Assembly: GCA_049613665.1 (NCBI GenBank)
Contig: JBMZCV010000146.1
Span: forward strand, 1 to 12,866
From: JBMZCV01 sp049613665
Lineage (GTDB): Bacteria; Bacteroidota; Bacteroidia; Chitinophagales; UBA2359
Direction: 5' to 3'
DNA: 12,866 nucleotides
The notes beneath the pieces were generated by a model. The model saw nothing but the letters and a program-made list of their open reading frames with translations, was not told the DNA's origin and ran no database searches. This document shows, piece by piece, positions 6,215-12,866 of the stretch (positions are counted from its first letter, which is position 1; each line of letters begins with the position of its first letter). A program made the position numbers and the translations under genes.

Positions 6215-7324
6215 TTAATTAAAAGTTTCCAAAATCATAGTTTCCATAGTGAGTCCAGGGCCAAAGCCAGAAGCGAAAATATGCTCTTTTTGCTCAAAAT
6301 CGACATCATTTTGCCAGATTTCTTTTAAAACAAACAAAATCGTAGGCGACGACATATTGCCATAACTTTTCAAAACTTCATAAGATGGCTTCAATTTTTC
6401 TTTCGGAAATTGCAAAGCTTCTGCCGTGACATCTAAGATTTTTCTTCCTCCTGGATGAATAGCCCAATGTGTTATATCTTCTTTTCCTTTCTTGTTATGT
6501 GCCAAAGCTTTGTTCAATAAATCAATAACACCTTCTTGAATAATTTTTGGAATATAAGAAGTCAAACGCATCAAAAAACCTGTGTGTGAAATGTTCCAAG
6601 CCATATCTTTGCGTCCTTGAAAAGCCACTTCTGAATAAAATTTGCCAATTTGCAAGCCAATTACATTTTCATTTTTCGCATACGAATCGCTAGTGACAAG
6701 AACTGCCGCCGCACCATCGGCAAACAACATTGTAGCGGTGATATTGTCCATATCTGTTTCATTCTGAAAATGCAAAGTACAGAGTTCTACACACACAATC
6801 ATTACCTTTGCATCGGCTTCGCTACGGCAAATCGCATCGGCATGTTTCAAGGCGTGAAAAGCAGCATAGCAACCCATAAAATTAACAGAAGTTCGATATG
6901 TATTTGGCTTTAAATCAAGGCTTTGCATCAAATCTAAATCAAGTCCAGGAGCAGACATTCCTGTGCAACTCACCGTAATCAGATGCGTAATTTCATCTTT
7001 TGAAAGCTTATTTTCCAAACATTTTTCTATCGCTTCTTGTGCTAATGGAAGTGCTGCTTTTTCATAAATATCTAAGCGTTTTTCAATGCCAACAACTTGT
7101 TTTTTATTTTCTTTTTCATCAAAAAGCAAAGTCTCATTTTTACTTTCTGTAAAGTCTGGAATGGCAGAATGGCGAACATGAATGCTACTTTTTGTATAAA
7201 AATGTTTTATTTTTTGACTAAACATTTCGTCCAATTGATATTTGTCTAACATAAAGTTTAAAATATCGCTCTGCTGATGTTGATAAGGCGGAACTGCTGT
7301 CGCAATGTTGATGATAACGCTCAT
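6215..7324 (-). CDS. Type III polyketide synthase (chalcone/stilbene synthase family)
   Basis: Type III polyketide synthases are homodimeric ketosynthases that extend an acyl-CoA starter with malonyl-CoA and cyclise the product without an acyl carrier protein. The 369-residue protein has the full catalytic triad: Cys152 in NFMGCYAAFHALK, His290 in WAIHPGGRKILD and Asn323 in SYGNMSSPTIL. VSCTGMSAPGLD near 118-129, FADGAAAVL near 201-209 and the terminal GFGPG loop (353-357) fit the family, and the length is typical. It is closer to bacterial alkylresorcinol/alkylpyrone-type enzymes than to plant chalcone synthase only by general expectation, and the product cannot be read. No methyltransferase, oxygenase or reductase gene adjoins it, so it is an orphan here. 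FabH-like ketosynthases are excluded by the GFGPG loop and the position of the triad. Confidence 0.93.
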   Translation of the reverse strand: MSVIINIATAVPPYQHQQSDILNFMLDKYQLDEMFSQKIKHFYTKSSIHVRHSAIPDFTESKNETLLFDEKENKKQVVGIEKRLDIYEKAALPLAQEAIEKCLENKLSKDEITHLITVSCTGMSAPGLDLDLMQSLDLKPNTYRTSVNFMGCYAAFHALKHADAICRSEADAKVMIVCVELCTLHFQNETDMDNITATMLFADGAAAVLVTSDSYAKNENVIGLQIGKFYSEVAFQGRKDMAWNISHTGFLMRLTSYIPKIIQEGVIDLLNKALAHNKKGKEDITHWAIHPGGRKILDVTAEALQFPKEKLKPSYEVLKSYGNMSSPTILFVLKEIWQNDVDFEQKEHIFASGFGPGLTMETMILETFN

Positions 7325-7422
7325 ATGTTTTGTTTTTTTGTAAAGGAGAATATAAGAATTTTACATTTGCAAAGAAAAGCTTTTTCTTTTTTATCAAAAG
7401 TCTGCTTGTTGATATTTTAGGC

Positions 7423-7462
7423 AAAAAAAAATGGCTTTCTAATAGTAAGAAAACCATTTTTT
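7423..7462 (-). terminator. Intrinsic terminator of the restriction-modification gene
   Basis: On the minus strand the stem ATGGTTTTCT / AGAAAGCCAT (7457-7448 with 7440-7431, one G-U pair) with a 7-nt loop is followed by a run of nine T (from 7431 down to 7423). It lies about 165 bases beyond the restriction-modification stop codon. An opposite T-run at 7457-7462 would let it work on the other strand too. The rest of the 300-bp gap at 7325-7624 is AT-rich leader of the polyketide synthase gene with nothing else I can identify. Confidence 0.75.
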
Positions 7463-7624
7463 ACAATTTTTGTTTATTTGTTAGCTTATTATTTGCTTGG
7501 AAAAAGCAATTTACGGCTTCTATTTTCGTGAAAAAAATATAATACAAAAAAGAAAGCGGATTATATAGTACTTTTACAACCTAATCCTGCAATATATCGT
7601 CATTTTTTTTGCATATAAAAAAAA

Positions 7625-10600
7625 TTAACCTTTCTCAACAATCGCTATTTCCGCTGCTGTCAAATCATACAATTGATAGACAAAAGCATCTATTTCTGCT
7701 TCTATTTGCAAAATATCAGCTTCCGAATTTTGAGTTTTTTCAGCTATAATTTTATCTACCAAAAGCACTATTTTCTGCTCGTCTTCTTCGGTCGGAATTG
7801 GCAAAGGCACTTTTTCCAAAAACGCTTTTTTGTACCGTATTTTACCTACCAATTCGCCACCCATATAAAAGTTTTTAAACAAAAAAGTAACAACTTTAGA
7901 ATTGAGCAAAGCCGTCAAATATTTGAGATGTTTGCCAGAAATAAAGAATACTGTTGCTTCTGGAAAATAGCCTTTTTCATCATAATAAAACTGTGCTTCG
8001 CTCACGATTTCCGAAAAAATAATTTTGGGCGATGAAAACTTATCCAAATAAGCACAATTTCTCAAATTTGTCCAATGTTTGCCTTTATCGAAGCGTTTTT
8101 TTGCAGCCGTTTCAAATTGTAACAAATAATTGTGCATGCTAGGATAATCATTCACAACATCAATAGCCGTTTGATTGTTGTAGCCATTGTGCGTATTTAT
8201 CAAATATAAATCAGCAAAATTGCAATAATATCGCCTTGTATCTCTACCTCGCAAAATAGGCTTAATCAGCTCGTCATTTTTTTTATCTGCTAAAATAAGT
8301 TCGTTTTTGGTCGTTTCATCAATAATAAAAGCCTTGTTATAGCCTGTTTTTATGCCAAAATTAATTTGTATATCCCACACTTTCAAAGCTTTCCCTAGTT
8401 GCTCTGCTTTGAGTTGTATATCGCTCAAATTTTTATCAACAATATTCCAAATATCGGCATCTACTTTTAAATTTTTAATGCTTTTTTGCAAAACATATTT
8501 TTCAAGTTTGATGCTATCATCATCTTTCTTTTTCTTTTTTTCTTCCTCATTTAATTCTTGCTCCTCTTTTGCTTTCTTAAAAAAGTCATTTGGGATTCTA
8601 ACAGCACTTAAAGCTTGCTCATTTTCAGCTTTCTGCAACTCCAAAATATTGGTATGAACAATGGCATTTTGAAACAGTAAATTCTGCCCAAAATCCACCA
8701 ATGCAATAGGGTTTGTATGTTTCACCAAATATTTACGCAAGGAACTGCCATAATTTGCTCGTAGCCATTTGTTTGAAGTAATCAGATTTGAATATGCCTT
8801 TTGTTTGCAAATATTCATACTAAGCTCTATGAACAAAGCATAAATATCTCCTGTTGAGCTAAATGTTTGATATTTTTCCGAAACTTGGGCTAAATTCTTA
8901 TCTGTACTTATCGAAAAATAGGGCGGATTAGCCAAAATAACATCAAAACCGACAAAATTTCCTTTTTCATCTAACACTTCTGGAAACTCAAAACGCCACT
9001 CAAAAGCTTGTTCATAGGCAGTATTGTTTTTGACATCCGCTATATCTGCTTCTAATTGAGCAATCTTTTGTTCTAGCTTTTTCTGTTCTTTTTCTCGTTT
9101 TTTTCTGGCTGTTTTAGTCAGCGATTCATCAAAAAATTGCTGCCTACTATATTTTTTATACAACTCTCTACCCAACTTTCTAAGCTGTTTTTGCTCCTTG
9201 CTATTTCGGCTAATATTGGTGCTAAAATTGTCTTTAATTTTCACAATGCTTTTCAACAATTTGTCTTTGTTGTTGCTATTTGTTTCGTTGCGATAATCAC
9301 TCACATTTTGACGATAAGCCGCCAAATCATTTTTCTTTCTTTTCAGCAATTTACTCAAATCAGTATTCAAATCGAAACGACTAATCAGCGAGTTCCCACA
9401 CTTTATATTAATGTCGATATTGGGCAAGGTTTCTAAATCGAAATCGTTGTTGTAATACGCATTTTTGAGCAGCTCAATCCACAATCGCAAGCGGCAAATT
9501 TTGACCGAATTGATATTTATATCTACGCCAAACAAACAGTTTTCAATAATCGTCTGTTTTTCGTGAAATAAAGCCATTTGCACACGCTGACTTTCCTTGC
9601 TTTTTGGCCGATACCGAAAAAAATCGCCATCGTCATCTATCACAAGCAAATCGTCATTTTCAATTCTGATTTCGTATTCTTTCAAACGCTTACCTTCCAA
9701 ATCTTGCAAAATTCGCAACTCGCTTTTTATCGCTATCATTTGGTTGAGTGCCGACACCAAAAAGTGTCCAGAACCAACGGCAGGGTCGCAAATTTTTACG
9801 CTATTGACAATGTTGTTGGCTTCTGTTCGTGCTGCTCGACCAGCTTCCACATTTTCGTATATATCGTCTAAGGTTTCGCAATGCCAATTTTTCACTTCAT
9901 TGAAACGCTGAACGACGGCTTTCCGCAAACTTTCTCGACACATATACATCGTGATGAAGCTAGGCGTAAAAAATGAACCGTCTTTGTAGCCATTTATTTT
10001 CTCGAAAATCAAACCCAAAACAGCCGCATTTATTAAACGTTTGTTTTCTTCTTGGATTTCTTCTGTGCTTTCGCTCGAAAAATCATAAGCATCGAGAAAA
10101 GCAAATAGATAATTCAATGTATTTAGCTCTCCTATTTGTTTGTCGCCATTATGGTCTTTTACCGCCGTTTTTTCGTGAACTGCTAAATCTTTGTAACTAT
10201 CTAAATTGCTAATGAGAATACTCTTTTTTTCAAGTTTTGTTCGCTGAAAAAGTGAGCTATTTAAGTAAGGAATTTTGCGAAACTCCTTAATAAATTCTGC
10301 TTTTCTATCGGCTCTTTTTTGTGCCAAAACTTGAAAAAACAAGTTGTTAAGGTCTTCAAAATGCTTTATTTTGTGAATATTCAAAAAACCAAAAGCCTTG
10401 TCGCCCTTGTGATAAGACAATATTTGAGCCTCCAATAATTTGAGAAATAAAATGCGATTTATCCAAGTGATGCAAAGCTCAATACCCATTTCAAAAGCGG
10501 TTTCATCATGCGTTTTGTTTCTTTTAAACTTGCTAATTTTGCCCTCACTTTCGAGTTGCAAAATTGCGTTTTCGAGCAAAGAACCACTATGTCTTTTGCC

Positions 10601-11443
10601 CTTTGGCAAGCGTTCTATCAATTTTTTGCCTCTATATTTTACTTCTGTCAAACCCAAAATATGCAGCAATTCGTCGTAAAATTGTTGGTCTAATGTGTTG
10701 CTATCATTGGCAAAAGAGCGTTTTAACAAATGTTCTGGCGAAAAAATCTTGTATAAAGCTATCAGTTTTCGCTCTTCTTCTGCATCATTCAAATACTCTT
10801 CGTAGTCTCTGATGTCGAAATAAGTGAATGGCAAATCTTCTTTTTTCAGCTTTTCAACAAAAGGCTTTGCGATAAAATTATAAAAATAGTTTGTGTTTTT
10901 ACCACTCAATTTTTTATCTTCAAAATCTTGAAATTTCTGCACTAAATCTCGATTTTCGGCAAAAACTTCTTCAAAAACATCAGCATCAAAAATAAACCAT
11001 TCATTGATATTTGTCGCAATAATATGAGTGAGGCTAACATTTTTTTCTGTAATTCTTTCTCGCAAAAAATATAAAATCAACTCGTGCATAGCTTTTGTAT
11101 TCAGCTTGTCGAGCCGCAACATTTGAGCTATGTTCGCTGGCGATTTGGCCTCAATAATGATAGCGACATTACTTTTAGCACTTTTGCCATGATGAATAAC
11201 TTGGTCGTTTCTGCCTTTTGTATTGATAAAAAACTTAGGTGCATAATAAGTGTTTTTCAAAAAATCAGCCACCAAATTTTTGTGAAACTCCTCCGACTCT
11301 TTTCGGTCAATGTCAGTTAATAATCGCTTAAAGTTGTTTTTGAAAACATCAAACTCTTTTCTGACAGGTTTTAGTTTCAAAAAAGACTTGTTTAAAATTT
11401 CTCTAGGCGAAAATGTCGTTTTTTGATATTTTATAAGCCTCAT
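7625..11443 (-). CDS. Type IIG restriction-modification enzyme (Eco57I-like), single chain
   Basis: This 1272-residue protein joins cleavage and methylation. The N-terminus has a PD-(D/E)XK nuclease pattern: TKGRNDQVI with Asp80, then IIIEAK with Glu98 and Lys100. The methyltransferase follows: motif I DPAVGSGHF at 553-561 binds S-adenosylmethionine and motif IV NPPYF at 839-843 indicates N6-adenine methylation. Between them lies a long charged, probably coiled-coil stretch (about 700-805). The C-terminal part, including KPILRGRDTRRY near 1061-1072, resembles the TaqI-like specificity domain that reads the target. Such enzymes normally cut at a fixed distance from a site that they also methylate, and need no partner, which fits the lack of hsdS- or hsdR-like neighbours. 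A lysine/acidic low-complexity run sits at about 962-976. No frameshift is seen. A PglX-type methylase was considered, but the N-terminal nuclease pattern and absence of BREX genes argue against it. Confidence 0.92.
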   Translation of the reverse strand: MRLIKYQKTTFSPREILNKSFLKLKPVRKEFDVFKNNFKRLLTDIDRKESEEFHKNLVADFLKNTYYAPKFFINTKGRNDQVIHHGKSAKSNVAIIIEAKSPANIAQMLRLDKLNTKAMHELILYFLRERITEKNVSLTHIIATNINEWFIFDADVFEEVFAENRDLVQKFQDFEDKKLSGKNTNYFYNFIAKPFVEKLKKEDLPFTYFDIRDYEEYLNDAEEERKLIALYKIFSPEHLLKRSFANDSNTLDQQFYDELLHILGLTEVKYRGKKLIERLPKGKRHSGSLLENAILQLESEGKISKFKRNKTHDETAFEMGIELCITWINRILFLKLLEAQILSYHKGDKAFGFLNIHKIKHFEDLNNLFFQVLAQKRADRKAEFIKEFRKIPYLNSSLFQRTKLEKKSILISNLDSYKDLAVHEKTAVKDHNGDKQIGELNTLNYLFAFLDAYDFSSESTEEIQEENKRLINAAVLGLIFEKINGYKDGSFFTPSFITMYMCRESLRKAVVQRFNEVKNWHCETLDDIYENVEAGRAARTEANNIVNSVKICDPAVGSGHFLVSALNQMIAIKSELRILQDLEGKRLKEYEIRIENDDLLVIDDDGDFFRYRPKSKESQRVQMALFHEKQTIIENCLFGVDININSVKICRLRLWIELLKNAYYNNDFDLETLPNIDINIKCGNSLISRFDLNTDLSKLLKRKKNDLAAYRQNVSDYRNETNSNNKDKLLKSIVKIKDNFSTNISRNSKEQKQLRKLGRELYKKYSRQQFFDESLTKTARKKREKEQKKLEQKIAQLEADIADVKNNTAYEQAFEWRFEFPEVLDEKGNFVGFDVILANPPYFSISTDKNLAQVSEKYQTFSSTGDIYALFIELSMNICKQKAYSNLITSNKWLRANYGSSLRKYLVKHTNPIALVDFGQNLLFQNAIVHTNILELQKAENEQALSAVRIPNDFFKKAKEEQELNEEEKKKKKDDDSIKLEKYVLQKSIKNLKVDADIWNIVDKNLSDIQLKAEQLGKALKVWDIQINFGIKTGYNKAFIIDETTKNELILADKKNDELIKPILRGRDTRRYYCNFADLYLINTHNGYNNQTAIDVVNDYPSMHNYLLQFETAAKKRFDKGKHWTNLRNCAYLDKFSSPKIIFSEIVSEAQFYYDEKGYFPEATVFFISGKHLKYLTALLNSKVVTFLFKNFYMGGELVGKIRYKKAFLEKVPLPIPTEEDEQKIVLLVDKIIAEKTQNSEADILQIEAEIDAFVYQLYDLTAAEIAIVEKG

Positions 11444-11560
11444 GCTACTTCAGTTTAAAAATGATGAATACGCCACGAATGTAGAAAAACTTTTTCTTTT
11501 TCTAGCCAAAAAAAGAATATTTAAGCAACCACTCCAAAAATAAACCGTCATAATCAAGTA

Positions 11561-11622
11561 ACTTGTCATTTTATTTAGAAATAAAACTGTATTTTTGCAC
11601 CACTTTTTATCAACTGACAAGT
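11561..11622. promoter_or_regulatory. Inverted repeat flanking the rmlB promoter, operator-like
   Basis: ACTTGTCA at 11561-11568 is repeated inverted as TGACAAGT at 11615-11622, so the two 8-bp half-sites bracket the candidate -33/-7 elements. Such an arrangement could bind a dimeric regulator or form a leader stem. The 46-nt separation is wide, and no regulator gene is nearby to support it. Confidence 0.25.
11564..11597 (+). promoter_or_regulatory. Candidate promoter of rmlB (TTG / TAnnTTTG type)
   Basis: TATTTTTG at 11590-11597 matches the Bacteroidota -7 consensus TAnnTTTG, with TTG at 11564-11566, 23 bp upstream and at the long end of the accepted spacing. The rmlB start lies 58 bases downstream, leaving a short leader. 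This is consensus matching only. Confidence 0.45.
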
Positions 11623-11655
11623 AATATATTCAAAACAAAATAGGTAATAATAATT

Positions 11656-12717
11656 ATGAATAAAACAATTTTAATTACAGGCGGAGCAGGATTTATCGGC
11701 TCTCATGTCGTGAAGCTCATGGTCAATAAATATCCAAATTATAATATCGTAAATCTGGATAAGTTGACTTATGCAGGCAACTTGGAAAATTTGACTAGCG
11801 TAGAAAAAGCCGAAAACTACACTTTTGTGAAAGGCGATATTACGGACGGAGCTTTTATTGAGCAGCTTTTTTCAGATTATCAATTTGATGGCATCATGCA
11901 CCTTGCAGCAGAGTCTCATGTCGATAGGTCTATTTCCAATCCGATGGAATTTATTATGACAAATATCGTCGGAACGGTAAATTTGCTCAACGCAGCACGC
12001 CACCAATGGAAAGGAAACCATGAAGGCAAGCGTTTTTATCACGTTTCTACTGATGAGGTATATGGTACTTTGGGCGAAACAGGTTTGTTTACAGAAGAAA
12101 CTTCTTACGACCCACGCTCGCCTTATTCGGCTTCAAAAGCAAGTTCAGACCATTTAGTGCGTGCTTATTGGCATACTTATGATTTGCCTGTTGTGTTATC
12201 AAACTGTTCAAACAATTATGGTTCTTTTCAGTTTCCAGAAAAATTGATACCTGTGGCGATAAATAATATCAAGCAAAATCGTGCAATTCCAATTTATGGC
12301 GATGGCAAATATACAAGAGATTGGCTTTGGGTAGGCGACCATGCTCGTGCAATTGATGTGGTTTTTCACGAAGGCAAAATCGGCGAAACTTATAATGTAG
12401 GTGGGCATAATGAATGGAAAAATATTGATTTAATTCATTTGTTGTGTGGTATTATGGATAAAAAATTAAATCGTGAAGCTGGTTCTTCTGCCAAACTTAT
12501 CACTTTTGTAAAAGATAGAGCAGGCCACGATAGACGATATGCGATTGATGCTTCGAAAATTATGCGTGATTTAGGCTTTGAACCATCTTTGCAGTTTGCC
12601 GAAGGTTTGGAAAAAACAGTAGATTGGTATTTAGAAAACACGACTTGGATGGATAATGTGACATCTGGTGCATATGCTCAATATTATGCGAATCAGTATG
12701 GTGTTGATATTGAATAA
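11656..12717 (+). CDS. rfbB: dTDP-glucose 4,6-dehydratase RmlB
   Basis: RmlB (RfbB) converts dTDP-glucose to dTDP-4-keto-6-deoxyglucose using bound NAD, the second step toward dTDP-L-rhamnose and other deoxysugars of surface polysaccharides. In 353 residues the NAD-binding TGGAGFIGSH (8-17) opens the Rossmann fold, and HLAAESHVDRSI follows near 82-93. STDEVYG gives the Thr132-Asp133-Glu134 catalytic set, and SPYSASK gives Tyr157 and Lys161 of the YxxxK motif. SNCSNNYGSFQFPEKLIP, DGKYTRDWLWV and GHDRRYAID are specific to this subfamily and separate it from UDP-glucose epimerases. The ATG start and length are typical. rmlA, rmlC and rmlD are not in view. Its neighbour is the divergent restriction-modification gene. 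Confidence 0.96.
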   Translation: MNKTILITGGAGFIGSHVVKLMVNKYPNYNIVNLDKLTYAGNLENLTSVEKAENYTFVKGDITDGAFIEQLFSDYQFDGIMHLAAESHVDRSISNPMEFIMTNIVGTVNLLNAARHQWKGNHEGKRFYHVSTDEVYGTLGETGLFTEETSYDPRSPYSASKASSDHLVRAYWHTYDLPVVLSNCSNNYGSFQFPEKLIPVAINNIKQNRAIPIYGDGKYTRDWLWVGDHARAIDVVFHEGKIGETYNVGGHNEWKNIDLIHLLCGIMDKKLNREAGSSAKLITFVKDRAGHDRRYAIDASKIMRDLGFEPSLQFAEGLEKTVDWYLENTTWMDNVTSGAYAQYYANQYGVDIE

Positions 12718-12866
12718 AATTATGGATTTGTAATTATAAATTTGTTTGATTTTCACGCCCTTGTTGGTGTTATCATCATAGCCGTCAGGTGGGGTGTCGA
12801 ATTTCATGGTGTTTTTTATAAACATTCGCCCTATTTTTTGTAAGAAATAACAAAATAATAAGTCTT
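12718..12866. other. Non-coding tail after rmlB with terminal repeat
   Basis: No supported gene lies here. On the minus strand a short frame from ATG 12807 reads MKFDTPPDGYDDNTNKGVKI before running into AT-rich sequence and then antisense to rmlB, so it may be the remnant or the beginning of a lost small gene. The patch at about 12750-12805 is visibly richer in G and C than the other gaps. The last 36 bases repeat the first 36 of the window with one mismatch. Confidence 0.35.

Noticed and set aside
9137..9436. Hydrophobic plus-strand frame opposite the restriction-modification gene
   Set aside because: It is the antisense of a coding region rich in Lys, Glu and Asn, which yields Phe/Leu/Ile-rich translations. 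Similar frames recur all along this gene.
7625..11443. Core of a BREX system (PglX) or a wider defence island
   Set aside because: No brxA, brxB, brxC, pglZ or brxL-like gene lies beside it. The neighbours are a polyketide synthase and rmlB, and the protein carries its own nuclease motif.
11535..11542. Minus-strand TATTTTTG as a promoter for the restriction-modification gene
   Set aside because: The -7 word fits, but the only nearby TTG is 12 bp away, too close for a -33 element, and the sequence is AT-rich enough for chance matches.

Overview
The window looks like a chromosomal stretch from an AT-rich member of the Bacteroidota, probably of the Cytophagales type (the order is a guess). The reasons are the low GC content, start codons preceded by A/T-rich sequence rather than Shine-Dalgarno sites, candidate promoters of the TTG / TAnnTTTG type in front of nadC and rmlB, and the style of the encoded proteins. 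Eight protein-coding genes are supported. No rRNA, tRNA, CRISPR array, integrase or transposase gene is visible.

Layout from left to right. Positions 1-593 hold no gene but are crowded with palindromes, including a symmetric four-hairpin structure at 71-194. Three minus-strand genes follow: a lipoprotein with an HEFAH zinc-peptidase motif (594-1640), an alpha/beta hydrolase (2080-2940) and a DinB-fold protein (3305-3841). Plus-strand nadC (4001-4846, NAD biosynthesis) and a glycerophosphodiester phosphodiesterase (5234-6154) come next. The latter converges on a minus-strand type III polyketide synthase (6215-7324), with a palindromic bidirectional terminator between them. A very large minus-strand gene (7625-11443) encodes a single-chain type IIG restriction-modification enzyme with a PD-(D/E)XK nuclease, an N6-adenine methyltransferase and a TaqI-like specificity region. 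Divergent from it is rmlB/rfbB (11656-12717), for dTDP-sugar synthesis.

The genes do not form an obvious pathway. Spacing is wide and orientation changes often, so most are probably transcribed singly. The restriction-modification gene carries everything it needs in one chain, and no other defence gene is visible.

The most notable content lies between the genes. A non-autonomous, MITE-like element of about 223 bp occurs in two complete copies (2976-3197 and 4928-5151). Both have matching terminal inverted repeats (CAGCTATTCTCG...) and each is flanked by its own perfect 9-bp direct repeat (TGTATTCTG and ACTTTTTAG), which marks two independent insertions. A third, half-length copy lies at 1766-1880. 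All three point the same end toward the start of the gene downstream. Other short palindrome families (cores such as GTTAAAAAC, and AGAAATGACATATTTCT) are scattered through the gaps. The first and last 36 bases of the window match with one mismatch.
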